From Macrostomum hystrix (lineage: Eukaryota > Platyhelminthes > Macrostomidae): a stretch of DNA of 64,000 nucleotides. The first letter of the stretch is position 1. Every line of letters begins with the position of its first letter. Location of the stretch: contig CATNEN010000038.1 of the NCBI GenBank assembly GCA_950097015.1, positions 9,940,001-10,004,000 on the forward strand. The letters are read 5' to 3'. The notes under the pieces are model-generated. The model saw only the letters and a list, made by a program, of their open reading frames with translations. It made no database searches and was not told where the DNA came from. Both the position numbers and the translations under genes were made by a program. This document shows positions 43,201-53,700 of this stretch, piece by piece.

Positions 43201-45486
43201 AGTGACGTCAGAGCTATTTTTAGCAACATACCTTATGTCATTGGTCTGTGCTTTGCTTATCTGACTCAGTTTCTATAAATAGAAACTCACGTGATGCTAT
43301 TCTAACCCTCCTTTGTGTGCTATATAAGCAGTACCCTGTCGAAACCAAGACCGACCATAATCTATCTATTGAGACAGCTTCAATGTATTTCCTACTCATT
43401 CTGCTATGTGAATAGCTTATTGTGTGCCTCTGAGCCCGCTAATTAAAGACTTTGGTAACTTCGTTAATTATAAAATTACTTATCGCTACAACCACTAATT
43501 TCCGGTTGGGGGCAACGAGAGCCTGCGAGAGCTCTGGTTTCGACTCTGACTACTTTATCTTCGAGTGTGAAGCTTCTTTCTGACCGCAGTGCGAGGAACT
43601 TCTAGACACTGGTGACATCTCTCACAGATCTTACTGCTGATTAGTACCAACCCAGGCTTCAGATTGGAGTCGTTTGCCTTTAAGTTTGCTAATATTGTAT
43701 TTTGAATGGGCAAGCAATTCACTTACCATGAGAATAGGTCTTGTATCGGATTCTGAAGCTAGACGTGTAGCTTCGAGCTCTAGTGCTAAAGCTAATAGTA
43801 ACGCTGCTCGCATTCGTGTGTAAGGCCTGTTGCAAATAATCGGTCGCATTTGTAGCTGAAGTAATTGTGAGCACGTTTCCGAGAGCATTGTCTAGCAGAA
43901 TGATTCTATCGCTTGGTGACGACAAACTCAGCTTTAGAAACTGAACGGTGATGTGGCTACCCGGAGCTTGCTCGATGATCCAATGGCAAGTGATGCTGCT
44001 GCTCTGTGGACTGATCTTATTCGACGAGCTTCGCCCAATGCCGCTGTGTGTCTCTATTTCACCTTCAGGAGCCGTCAGGCGACGGGCGCTTGAGCAAACT
44101 GAAGCATTGAGGGGTTTGCTGTCTTCTGTTCAACAAACTTTACTCTTGTGTTAAAGGGTCAGTGCTTCGGAATTATGACCAAAAGTTCGCGTCCATGAGC
44201 AAGAACCTAATGCCTTTGTGCTTTAGTTAACCCAGCTGTAAATGGGTAGCGGCACGGTAGAAATTTGAGTAGGTTTAGCAGGCCAGCCTTGTCAGTATTG
44301 AGTCTGTCTTAAGCAATCTGCTGGGTTGAACCTGTGATTTCTAAAACGTCATATCCGTACTGAAGGTCTCTCTCGGGGAATGAGTGGCCGAGCGGTTAAC
44401 GCGTTTGCGACTCGCACCGAGGTCCCTATTCATAAACGATGAAAAAGCCTGGCAGAAATACAAATTGGTGTGAGCGTGTGCCTGAGTATATTATGTGTGC
44501 TTGTGTGCTCAGGAGTCAGCGAAAGGGGCAGAATAGCCTCCTCGCTGGCTGCGGGTCTACAGTCACCAAATAATGTGCCACTGCCCCCAGCCCTCCTGCA
44601 AATATGATTATTATTACGTACTGAAGGCCTCACTCTGCGTTCCAAGTGTGAACTCACATTCATCGTACCAGTAGAGAATTCGGAATCCTGTAGACTCGGA
44701 TGCCTTGTCAGTACGGAACGCAATGGCCACCGAGCCGACAGCAAACAGCTCAAGCTGGTCCAGCGCCATCCAGCCTGTCAGACTGACCTGCCTTCTGCTC
44801 CGTCGGCCGAGCCACAAACCAGTCAGGATCAGTGAGTCTCCGTCGCCCAATGACAGGTTTTCCAGCGACAGGTGAATGAACTTGTCATACATCGCGGGCA
44901 GGTTCCACCGGCAGGTCATGTTGGGCGCGTAGGGAGCCCACCCTGCAGCGAAATGGCTTTCAATCAGGCCAGAGTTGGCCCAAGAGTTTGTGGCCAGTTT
45001 GTCAGTGCAGGAGCTGCTCTTTGCTAAAATGAACATCTGGCAGACATCAATATTGGTCCTGTGTAATATTTGTGAGAGCTAATCATTTCTAGTCCAACTC
45101 ACGACTCTCAGTGACATTGTATCGGAGCCGAAAGCCTAATCCGGCAAAGCTGGAATCGGAAACAAACACCACAGTCATAGTGCTTCCGGAGGAGATGTAC
45201 TTCGGCGATAAGAACTGCCGATCTTTCGCTTTGCTGACCTTCGCAATGACCCGAGACTCGCTGCTACCGTCTAGCAGAGTTACAAAGTCAAAGCTTTCCT
45301 CCAGATCAACGAAGGCAAACCAGGCTGCAACTCTGCTGCCAAGAGGCGCATTGATCTGCCAGGTACAATGAAGGTTGCTTTCGTGTTTCGACCAGGAAGC
45401 AGCGCTGTGGCTGACCACCTCTCCCTGGCCGGCCGAGATGTTGCGGAAGCCGGCGCAGCCTGTGGGGATTTTGGTGGCGCTTGGAA
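37149..45486 (-). CDS. Nine-CUB-domain single-pass membrane protein (gene span)
   Basis: Eleven exons joined on the minus strand: 45103-45486, 44658-45023, 43727-44098, 42496-42855, 42046-42402, 41286-41639, 40859-41221, 40011-40382, 38608-38976, 37344-37421, 37149-37279. All introns are phase 1 with GT-AG ends, and the joined frame of about 1,168 codons has no stop. Each of the first nine exons encodes one CUB domain (C1, GEIxSH-like loop, C2-x-W, FxxxDLxxxxDxVxLxDG-like calcium loop, LGFRLRY end); the last two give a Ser/Thr-rich stalk, one TM helix and a two-residue cytoplasmic end. CUB domains bind protein or carbohydrate ligands extracellularly. The N-terminal signal-peptide exon was not found and should lie above 45487, beyond or within the 20-bp arrays. 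Partner and function unknown. Confidence 0.92.
37344..37421 (-). CDS. CUB gene exon 10, Ser/Thr-rich stalk
   Basis: 78 nt, phases 1-1, acceptor AATTACAG. TEGPSTGESITTSRNQSLSV is polar and likely O-glycosylated, linking CUB 9 to the membrane. Confidence 0.85.
37533..37675 (-). mobile_element. SINE C head fragment
   Basis: In the intron between CUB exons 9 and 10. Reverse complement: GTGAGTACCAGAGCGGTTAA, GCTCGATTCCGCGGCGAGGC and GCTTGGGGGCTTGTCGTGC; the 3' half is missing. Confidence 0.8.
38124..38201 (+). repeat. 20-bp repeat, four copies
   Basis: Four units of GTCTCGACCATAGACCCTGT in the same intron, without variation in the first three. Confidence 0.85.
38608..38976 (-). CDS. CUB exon 9
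   Basis: Acceptor AATTTTAG, donor GTAAGT, phases 1-1. CQRFSVVRGDNGEIASHEA, MRCEWLILAQ, TICAKF, NMCSATDSMTVTF, LGFKLKFITV. Two further Cys are present but at atypical positions. Confidence 0.92.
39236..39997 (+). repeat. 21-bp minisatellite, TTTAGCTAGAATCTG type
   Basis: About 36 units reading GATGCAGTTTAGCTAG plus AATCT, with GATTCAG and TATTGCAG variants and a few units extended by TATTATAG. It fills most of the 1-kb intron between CUB exons 8 and 9 and stops just short of the exon 8 donor. Confidence 0.95.
40011..40382 (-). CDS. CUB exon 8
   Basis: Acceptor TCCCGCAG, donor GTGAGT, phases 1-1. DCNGASPQVNEASGEIFSHS, AQCSWQIVAPPGHRV, ADRQAALVLFDGE, LGFRLKYNTTE. Its donor is about a dozen bases from the 21-bp array at 39236-39997. 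Confidence 0.92.
40517..40815 (-). mobile_element. SINE C in CUB intron
   Basis: The reverse complement starts GAGGGTGAGTAGCAGAGCGG and contains GAAAGTGTACACTGCC and CTGTGTACGTGTGTGCTC. It lies in the intron between CUB exons 7 and 8. Confidence 0.8.
40859..41221 (-). CDS. CUB exon 7
   Basis: Acceptor TTTTTTAG, donor GTGAGT, phases 1-1. CDSFKLVTEEKGELTSHTG, MNCDWQIVTPQN, DFDTVRIYDGMG, LGFRLRYRVA. C1-C2 pair only. Confidence 0.92.
41286..41639 (-). CDS. CUB exon 6 (cysteine-less)
   Basis: Acceptor CGAAACAG chosen because it alone keeps phase 1 with the flanking exons; an open frame extends further upstream. Reads EVELQKEESGHLLSHFGY, MDRSWHILAPPGRQ, INDTLIIHDGW, GLGFKLYYTW. C1 is not encoded and C2 is Ser, so the conserved disulfide is lost as a pair. 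Confidence 0.82.
41712..42000 (+). mobile_element. SINE C in CUB intron, antisense to gene
   Basis: Starts near GTAATGAGAAATGCGTTTGC, then CAACAAGGTCCCTGAGCTCG, CAAGGCACAGTGAGATTGAA and ATCGCTGGCTGCGAGTCTAG. 5' end truncated. Intron between CUB exons 5 and 6. Confidence 0.8.
42046..42402 (-). CDS. CUB exon 5
   Basis: Acceptor GCTGCAG, donor GTGAGT, phases 1-1. SSCGPMVLKN, GFITSHATYD, MSCQWRLPEI, GDCVKLADEARPAVCGW, STGFRIAFEY. It has all four CUB cysteines. Confidence 0.92.
42496..42855 (-). CDS. CUB exon 4
   Basis: Acceptor TTTTCAG, donor GTAAGT, phases 1-1. CQEFRTITVVGGGEIESHSR, ARCTWELSAPIG, FIYVDLDQGQSFVTLFDGG, NNGFRMRYDVTEN. Closest in sequence to exon 1. Confidence 0.92.
42856..43726 (-). 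other. Intron between CUB exons 3 and 4
   Basis: 870 bp. On the plus strand CTATATAAGCAGTACCC (about 43320), AATTAAAGAC (about 43440) and TTGGGGGCAACGAGAG (about 43507) occur with the spacing of a promoter, poly(A) signal and post-LTR motif, so a solo-LTR remnant is possible but unproven. Confidence 0.35.
43727..44098 (-). CDS. CUB exon 3
   Basis: Acceptor CTTCAG, donor GTAAGT, phases 1-1. CSSARRLTAPEGEIETHSG, ITCHWIIEQAPGSH, SSPSDRIILLD, SSFRIRYKTY. C1-C2 pair only. Confidence 0.92.
44200..44260 (+). repeat. Small SINE B-like body fragment
   Basis: TTTAGTTAACCCAGCTGTAAATGGGTAGC resembles the SINE B body segment ending in TGTTAAATGGGTACC; no head. Confidence 0.35.
44378..44610 (+). mobile_element. 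SINE C with internal deletion
   Basis: Head GAATGAGTGGCCGAGCGGTT and GCGTTTGCGACTCGCACCG, then a jump into GTGAGCGTGTGCCTGAGTAT and CCCCCAGCCCTCCTGCAAAT. It lies between CUB exons 2 and 3. Confidence 0.85.
44658..45023 (-). CDS. CUB exon 2
   Basis: Acceptor ATTTTAG, donor GTGAGT, phases 1-1. SSSCTDKL, GLIESHFAAGW, MTCRWNLP, LSLGDGDSLILTG, STGFRILYWY. Only the C1-C2 cysteine pair is present. Confidence 0.92.
45103..45486 (-). CDS. CUB exon 1 (first found)
   Basis: Phase 1 in after AAGTGCAG, phase 1 out at GTGAGT. Encodes SATKIPTGCAGF, GEVVSHSAASW, LHCTWQINAP, a calcium-loop region FVDLEESFDFVTLLDG and LGFRLRYNVTES. Confidence 0.92.
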
Positions 45487-45524
45487 CTGCACTTATCCAC
45501 TTGAACCGAACTGAACCTTACATT

Positions 45525-46018
45525 TTGGAAATGAAGCTGACATTGTGGAACTGAAGCTGACATTGTGTAACTGAAGCTGACATTGTAGAACTGAAGCTGA
45601 CATTGTGGAACTGAAGCTGACATTGTGTAACTGAAGCTGACATTGTGGAACTGAATCTGACATTGGGAACTGAAGCTGACATTGGGAACTGAAGCTTACG
45701 TTCTGGAACTGAAGCTGACATTGTGGAACTGAAGCTGAGATTGGAGAACTGAAGCTAACATTGTGGAACTGAAGCTGACATTGTGGAGCTGAAGCTGACA
45801 TTGGGGAACTGAAGCTGACATTGAGGAGCTGAAGCTGACATTGTGGAACTGAAGCTGACATTGGGGAACTGAAGCTGACATTGTGGAACTGAAGCTGACA
45901 TTGGGAACTGAAGCTGACATTGGGAACTGAAGCTTACGTTCTGGAACTGAAGCTTACGTTCTGGAACTGAAGCTGAGATTGGAGAACTGAAGCTAACATT
46001 GTGGAACTGAAGCTGACT
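45525..46018 (+). repeat. 20-bp minisatellite, array 1 (AACTGAAGCTGACATTGTGG)
   Basis: About 25 units of AACTGAAGCTGACATTGTGG and 19-bp variants (ACATTGGG). Some units read AGCTTACGTTCTGG. It begins about 40 bp above the first CUB exon found and shares its unit with 46735-48765. Confidence 0.95.
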
Positions 46019-46734
46019 CGGACAAATATTACGCTCAGGAAAGATATTTATCAGAATCTGTCAAAATTTCTAGACCCCATTTATCCCTGCTCAGGTAGGT
46101 TTAGCTGGAAAGTTCAAGTTGACATTGCTTTGACATTACATTAGCTTTGTCAAAGTAAGCTTTGGCCTTACTTTCGATTTCGCAGTGGCTCGGCGCGCAT
46201 CGGGTAGCGAGCCAGACCGTCAGGTACACGAAGTTCAACAGATCTGCAAGTTTAGTTTTAGAGTTGAGCAGCGTAACTATATGAGCCAGAAACAGGACAG
46301 AACCTACTATGAAGGTAAAACATTATTGATCTTACCGAAACGGGTCATTCTAACGTTCTCGAAATTGAGCTTCAACTACACTCTGAACGCGATTGGAAGC
46401 TTTTAAAATGCATTAAGACTCTGGAGTTTTGGCCACCTCATCTGTCATACTCTTATTAGCCAGTGTAGTCCAAGCAATTAGGCTTGGTCAATTAGCAACT
46501 AATTAAATTGCAGTTAATGATATTCCGAGGCTTGAAACATACGATTAACCTTTAACGACTGCGCAGAAATTCATTAAACTCTTTACTTTCAAAGCTTTCT
46601 CGTGTGACATTGTTGTAGGAACTCTGTGAAAAAAAACTGCGCATTTTCAGGCACCACGAACTGCATAATAAGCTTTTCTCTCAACAATTTCCCTTTTTCT
46701 ATCAGGCATGAAACTAATGCTGGACTACAGGCCA
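46019..46734. other. Spacer between two related arrays
   Basis: Unique sequence between the 20-bp arrays. A signal-peptide exon for the CUB gene was sought here and not recognised. Confidence 0.35.
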
Positions 46735-48765
46735 CACATTTGGAACTGAAGCTGATATTGGGGAACTGAAGCTGACATTTTGGAACTGAAGCTGATATTG
46801 GGGAGCTGAAGCTGATATTTTGGAACTGAAGCTGATATTGGGGAACTGAAGCTGACATTTTGGAACTGAAGCTGATATTGGGGAACTGAAGCTGACATTT
46901 TGGAACTGAAGCTGATATTGGGGAACTGAAGCTGACATTTTGGAACTGAAGCTGATATTGGGGAACTGAAGCTGACATTTTGGAACTGAAGCTGATATTG
47001 GGGAACTGAAGCTGACATTTTGGAACTGAAGCTGATATTGGGGAACTGAAGCTGACATTTTGGAACTGAAGCTGATATTGGGGAACTGAAGCTGACATTT
47101 TGGAACTGAAGCTGATATTGGGGAACTGAAGCTGACATTTTGGAACTGAAGCTGATATTGGGGAACTGAAGCAGACATTTTGGAACTGAAGCTGATATTG
47201 GGGAACTGAAGCTGACATTTTGGAACTGAAGCTGATATTGGGGAACTGAAGCTGACATTTTGGAACTGAAGCTGATATTGGGGAACTGAAGCTGACATTT
47301 TGGAACTGAAGCTGATATTGGGGAACTGAAGCTGGTATTGGGGAACTGAAGCTGACATTTTGGAACTGAACCTGACATCAGGAACTGAAGCTGACATTGG
47401 GAACTGAAGCTGACATCAGGAACTGAAGCTGACATTGGGAACTGAAGCTGACATTTTGGAACTGAAGCTGGTATTGGGGAACTGAAGCTGAAATTTTGGA
47501 ACTAACGTGATATTGGGGAACTGAAGCTGGTATTGGGGAACTGAAGCTGACATTGGGGAACTGAAGCTGATATTGGGGAACTGAAGCTGACATTTTGGAA
47601 CTGAAGCTGATATTGGGGAACTGAAGCTGATATTGGGGAACTGAAGCTGATATTGGGGAACTGAAGCTGACATTTTGGAACTGAAGCTGATATTGGGGAA
47701 CTGAAGCTGATATTGGGGAACTGAAGCTGACACTTTTGGAACTGAAGCTGATATTGGAGAACTGAAGCTGACATTGTGGAACTGAAGCTGACATTGGGGA
47801 ACTGAAGCTGACATTGGAGAACTGAAGCTGACATTTTGGAACTGAAGCTGACATTTTGGAACTGAAGCTGGTATTGGGGAACTGAAGCTGATATTGGGGA
47901 GCTGAAGCTGACATTGGGGAACTGAAGCTGACATTGTGGAACTGAATCTGACATTGGGAACTGAAGCTGACATTGGGAACTGAAGCTTACGTTCTGGAAC
48001 TGAAGCTTACGTTCTGGAACTGAAGCTGATATTGGGGAACTGAAGCTGACACTTTTGGAACTGAAGCTGATATTGGGGAGCTGAAGCTGACATTTTGGAA
48101 CTGAAGCTGACATTGGGGAACTGAAGCTGACATTTTGGAACTGAAGCTGATATTGGGGAACTGAAGCTGACATTTTGGAACTGAAGCTGATATTGGGGAA
48201 CTGAAGCTGACATTTTGGAACTGAAGCTGATATTGGGGAACTGAAGCTGACATTTTGGAACTGAAGCTGATATTGGGGAACTGAAGCTGGTATTGGGGAA
48301 CTGAAGCTGACATTTTGGAACTGAACCTGACATCAGGAACTGAAGCTGACATTGGGAACTGAAGCTGACATTTTGGAACTGAAGCTGAAATTTTGGAACT
48401 AACGTGATATTGGGGAACTGAAGCTGGTATTGGGGAACTGAAGCTGACATTTTGGAACTGAAGCTTATATTGGGGAACTGAAGCTGACATTTGGGAACTG
48501 AAGCTGATATTGGGGAACTGATAGCTGGTATTGGGGAACTGAAGCTGACATTTTGGAACTGAAGCTGATATTGGGGAACTGAAGCTGACATTTTGGAACT
48601 GAAGCTGATATCAGGAACTGAAGCAGACATTGGGAACTGAAGCTGACATCAGGAACTGAACCTGACATCAGGAACTGAAGCTGACATTGGGAACTGAAGC
48701 TGACATTGGGAACTGAAGCTGACATTGGGAACTGAACCTGACATTGAGGAACTGAACCTAACATC
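46735..48765 (+). repeat. 20-bp minisatellite, array 2, dimeric structure
   Basis: About 100 units. From 46740 to about 47330 two unit types, AACTGAAGCTGATATTGGGG and AACTGAAGCTGACATTTTGG, alternate strictly, giving a 40-bp dimeric repeat. The later part is more mixed with 19-bp ACATCAGG units. Minus-strand frames up to 236 aa (SASVPQ-type repeats) are artefacts of the array. Confidence 0.96.
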
Positions 48766-49471
48766 GAAAAAACGACTTGAACAAATTTATTTAGGTTTGT
48801 TTAATTTTTAGAGAAGAACTCGAGCAATTCTACTACTCAGGACACGGACTCAAGCAGTGAGTGCACGACCAAAATAGTTGGTGAAGTTTAGAACGGAACT
48901 TTGCTTTGTTTATTTGCCTGTCAAAGTGAGGGCACAATAATATGCTGCTAGGAATTGAGGTGTGATTCGTGTGCATCATCAGTGGGGTTGAACAACACAG
49001 TCGGCACAAAAACGAAAAAAAAACAATTTAAAATGGTGGACAGTTGGGGTGGCGACAACAGTATTTGAAACTACAGGAACAAAACTAAACAATAATAAAT
49101 TCAAATGATAGAAGCGATTCACAGTTGAATCACATACTGGATACTGGACTGTCTTCGGTACATGAATTCGATGATTGTTCAACAGAAAGCTATTCATTCA
49201 ACTACAGTCCATTGGGCTGCGGTCTACAGTCCACAGTTTGTGATTGACGCTCAGAACAGACAGGCGCAAATTAATTAAGTACGAGAGGAAACCGCGTTCT
49301 GGCCTGCGTTACGTTTTTAAGCATGCTAAATTTTGTTTCTAAGAAGATACTTTGGGATTATGCACAAGCACTGGGTGTTCAAACTTGAGGACTGCGCGAA
49401 ACTTTTAATATATGGAAAAGTTTTAAAGGGCCCCTGTTTTGGAAAGGTTTCACTTCTAAGCGGATACACGT
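48766..49471. other. Intergenic sequence
   Basis: No exon recognised; it could still contain the 5' end of the CUB gene. Confidence 0.3.
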
Positions 49472-49705
49472 AGGAGGGTTCAGTGGCAGAGCGGTTAACG
49501 CGTTTGCCTCTCGTGCTAATGTTCCTGAGCTCGATTCTAAGAGAAGGCATGGTAGCTTGTCGAGGGTCAACCTCCAAGGCACAGTGAATTGTACACTGCC
49601 TGACGTTGAGAAAGTCAGGGCAGATGTACACACCTGCGTGAGCGTGTGCCTGCGTACAGTATCTGTGTGCGTGTGTGCGCAGGAGTCATCGGTTCATCGG
49701 AAGTC
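49472..49705 (+). mobile_element. SINE C, shortened
   Basis: Head TTCAGTGGCAGAGCGGTTAA, GCGTTTGCCTCTCGTGC, then CAACCTCCAAGGCACAGTG and GAGCGTGTGCCTGCGTACAG; part of the body and the 3' end are missing. Confidence 0.85.
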
Positions 49706-50189
49706 AGAGTTTAAGGCAATGGCCTTTGACACGAGCGGCGGTAGCATCATTGGTTAAAATTTCCAACAACCCAATTGCCACTGGCAATTCATTCTATGCA
49801 ATGGCCGACGAGTGCCTGAAGGCCATTGTCTCGAAGTGTAATTTTAGGCAATGGGTCTATTGTCACCAATTAAATTGCCCGCAGCCTCCAGAAAATAATT
49901 ATATTTTAATGTAATGAAAGGATACATATATAGAAAGTTTATAGAAGGTACGACTGGACCATAATAACTAGACCTTAATACGTAATACGTAATACGTAAA
50001 TATTATCAAAACTAAGTTAAACATTAGGCAAATTTAATAAAACTCTTATATTTAGATATTCACGATGATACACGGGATACGGGAGATTTTTTATTTACTT
50101 TTTAAGAAAAACCTTTTAAGCCTTTAAAACTTTTCCCCCACAATTAAATTAATCCAAAATTGATGAAAATTAAAGCCGACTTGACTACA
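49706..50189. other. Intergenic sequence
   Basis: AT-rich; no feature beyond short frames. Confidence 0.3.
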
Positions 50190-50410
50190 TGATGAAATTT
50201 TGTGAGCAGAAACTTGTGGTTCTTGCCACTAGACACCCCAACTAGAATCATTGAATATCTTGACGATGCCGATGTTTTGTGATGCTGGAAGTTTTACAAT
50301 CGGATAGAACGGAAAGGTTTTGCTTGCGTGCTGGATTTTTGTGGCGATTGGTTGAATATTTTTGGAGATACAACAAAATAAAGAAAAAAATAAGGATCTT
50401 TGAAATACCC
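50190..50410 (+). repeat. Dispersed repeat D, longest copy
   Basis: TGATGAAATTTTGTGAGCAG, GCCACTAGACACCCCAACTA, CTTGACGATGCCGATGTTTT, ATTGGTTGAATATTTTTGGA and ATCTTTGAAATACCCC. Its ends define the family best; it lies 80 bp past the GPR158-like stop. Confidence 0.7.
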
Positions 50411-50491
50411 CACTGTTAAACCCAAAGTTTAATAAAGAGAAAAAAAACAGAACTGAGCGCCGAAATCTGTGGCTGGCGACAGTCGGCATAT

Positions 50492-50765
50492 TCAGCCGCT
50501 AGATTTGCCGCCGGAGGGGCCGGCAGCAGCGGCCGAACTCGATGAAGACGAAGCGCAGCCGCCGCCGCCGCCACCGCCGCCAAAGACGCCAATGGAGTCC
50601 CGACCAGAAGATCGGTCAGTGTCTGCGCCGTCGGCCGAGTTGGACGAGTCGTCGGACACCTTGGAGGCCTCCTCCTCCTGGACGGAGGCGGCGGCTGCGG
50701 CGGCGGCTGCGGCGGCCTGCTGCTTGTTGTGCGAATGCTTGTGGTAGAACGGCTGCAGGGAGAAG
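50492..50765 (-). CDS. GPR158-like terminal exon
   Basis: 274 nt, phase 2 in after TCCTTGCAG. FSLQPFYHKHSHNKQQ, an Ala run of ten, an acidic-Ser stretch (QEEEASKVSDDSSNSADGAD), a Gly run of eight and SSG at the stop. The second AG nearby (CCCTGCAG) would break the frame. The exon assignment rests on phase and on continued polar sequence. Confidence 0.8.
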
Positions 50766-53700
50766 CTGCAAGGATTGGAAAATGTGGGGGGTCTTGGTTT
50801 GGTCCCTGTGGCAATTCTTATGAACTTTATGAAGAATTTTTGTTGTGAGCATTTGAGCAATCAATTCATAATTTTACATCCCCGTTCTGCTGTCTGTTGA
50901 GCACACAAGCACGCAATGGATATACTCGTTCTGTACGCAGGCACAAACTCACATAGGTGAGTACATCGGCCTTGACTTCCTCTGGCAGTGTTCACTATTA
51001 TTTAATCTTATTCAGGTTGGCCCTCAAGGGCGTATAAATTGCTCAACGAGCCCACAAGTGAATTCTAGCTCATGCAGGAACCTTGATGCGAGGTTTTAGA
51101 ACGATACCGCTTATAGTTAAATCGAATTTTGATTCACTTAACTTAAAATCTAATTTACAGAAATTTGAAATAACATTGTATTACCCTGAATAAATGTGCA
51201 CTGTTATTTGTTGTCATCTCCGCTCTAGAAATAAATAAACAAGAACTAAATTACCGCGCAGGACTAATTTCTAATACTTGAAGCATAATCTAGAGTAGAG
51301 CAGCTGTAGCCAGGATCTACGCAAAAACTGATTAGGTGAGGATTAAAATATAATTTAGCATGAAGCAGATTGTTGAACGGACATTAATGACATTTGAACA
51401 AGTTTATTTTTCGCGCCCACCAGCTGCGAGAAACAATGTCCCGTGACAATTGGGGTCTTCTTGCAACACGATCTGGCTGACAAATCCGACTCCCATTGGC
51501 ATGCAAAAACTTGACTGGGATTGTTTGAACAATATTGATAGATCTGAGCGAACAGGTTTGAGTACGATGATAACTTCTGAAAAATATTGGACATTTACTA
51601 AATAATATTATTAATTGTCAACTAAAGAACAGAATGCAGTCTAAAGTGACTAGGTCTAGCGCATATTACACTACACTGTATATAGCTCTAGCCAATGTCT
51701 GCCCAGCGCTGAGTAGAGACTATACTGTAGCGTTTGGCAACTAAAGACGTATATGTTCTTGAATATGAGAATCTATGAAACAAGGCTGGCTTAGTATACG
51801 ACACACATCTGGCTAAGATGATGAAATAGAACGAAAGGCACATGGAGGCTGAGGCCTGTTTTTCAATTAGGAGCTTTTATTCATTATATCATATTGGGCT
51901 TACGATTTGTCCCATAAAGAAGTCTTGCGCACTTTGACACAATGCAACGCCAATTGTTTACACTGGACAGATGCTTAATATTGCTTTTGTCGCGCTATGT
52001 GGAACAGTGGTCATGCAAAACGGAACGGCCCATTGAATTCTATGGCCGAGCGTTTGAATTCACACGAGAAAGTAAGCCATAGACAACTCAAATTGTCATG
52101 CTATGTGGAACGATGAGCCAGAATAGAAGGAACCACATTAGATTTGATTTGCAGAAAGAATAAAAGCAAGCAGAAGCAGAATTGCATTCAAGTGAATCTT
52201 ATTATAAGTCTGCAATTGAAGCATCAGTTACAAAATTTGAACCCCTAAAACAGATGTCACTGCAAACACAATCGAAACAATCGATTGCAGCGCAGCTCCC
52301 AGCCAGCGCACTTGTCAGCAGTGACTGCTTGACCAACAGCTTCAGTCGCCTCTCGTTCAAGTAGCATGAATCTCCACTGCTCAAGTAACACTCCTTCTGG
52401 TGGAACTTGCTCATCCTCAACTATGCCGGCTTCCGCCAAACGGTTTTTGAGATTTGACTTCAACGCAGAGTTAGTAAATTCGGTCGGGTTTAGAAATTGT
52501 GAATACGGGGGCAGGATTCGTGTCGTAATTCTGTCCCGATAGTTCTCTCGGATCTCCACATTACGATGAAAATTTGGGCCATCCATTAAAATTTCCTGTT
52601 TCCTGTAGGGTCCAGTTGATGGCAGCGGTCTGCTAGGTGGTCTAAAAATTCTTGAAACCTTTGCTGCGTTTGGCCAAGAAAATGAAAGCGTGTTGTTGTC
52701 TCTGTGAAAAACTAAAATCGTTCCTTCTATTCTGGCTCATCGTTCCACATAGCATGACAATTTGAGTTGTCTATGGCTTACTTTCTCGTGTGAATTCAAA
52801 CGCTCGGCCATAGAATTCAATGGGCCGTTCCGTTTTGCATGTCCACTGTTCCACATAGCGCGACAAAAGCAATACTGATGCTTAACTTTAAATACCAGTA
52901 CATACAAAGATAACTTCCGTTTCGTTAAACATATTTCGAAAACTTTTTTCTACAATTTTTTTTTAAGTCGCGCTGAAAGAAAGTTTACGAATAAAATACT
53001 CGTACGTCAAAAAACGTCAAAACAATCTGAAACGGGATCCATTGACCCATTGTCAGCGAGGAGGCAATTCTGTCCATTCCGCTGACTCCTGAGCACACAC
53101 TCACACAGATACCGTACGCAGGCACATACACAGGTGTGTACATCTGCCCTGGCTTTCTCATCATCAGTCAGTGAACATGTCACCGTGCTTGAAGGTTGAC
53201 AATTAAGGGCGTAAATTGCATGACAAGCCCCCAAGCCTTCTCTCCGCGGCTGCGCCCAAAATCAAGGTGACCACGCCGTGGAATCGAACTTAGGGACCGT
53301 GGTGCGAGAGACAAATGCGTTATCCGCTCTGCCACTCACCCCCGTCATCTCCCCTTTGTGGTGCATAAAGCTCTTTTACTACTTTCCTGATTTTAATGCA
53401 GTAGGTAGCTTAACTTGTAGAGAACATTAATTCAAAATTTCAGGGTATGTAAAGTGCCATTTTTATTAAAAGACTTTCTTTTAAACAAACCCCTCTAGCT
53501 AAACCAGACAGACACTACAAGCTTCTGCCATAATGTAGTGAATTTATTCAGCTTTCTAATAAAACAAAAAATTTCAAAATCGATTTAACGAAGCGGAAAT
53601 TTTCCTTGTTTTTCTTCAAGTAGTGAAAATGTTGGACAGCCGATTCTGGTCCAGAAAATGGGTTGAAGTTCTATGCATAGCCTATAGTGAAGTAGCTGGT

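Noticed and set aside
45493-48764. Minus-strand frames with SASVPQ and LQFHNVSFSS repeats
   Set aside because: Translations of the 20-bp satellite in several frames; no start context or non-repeat domain.
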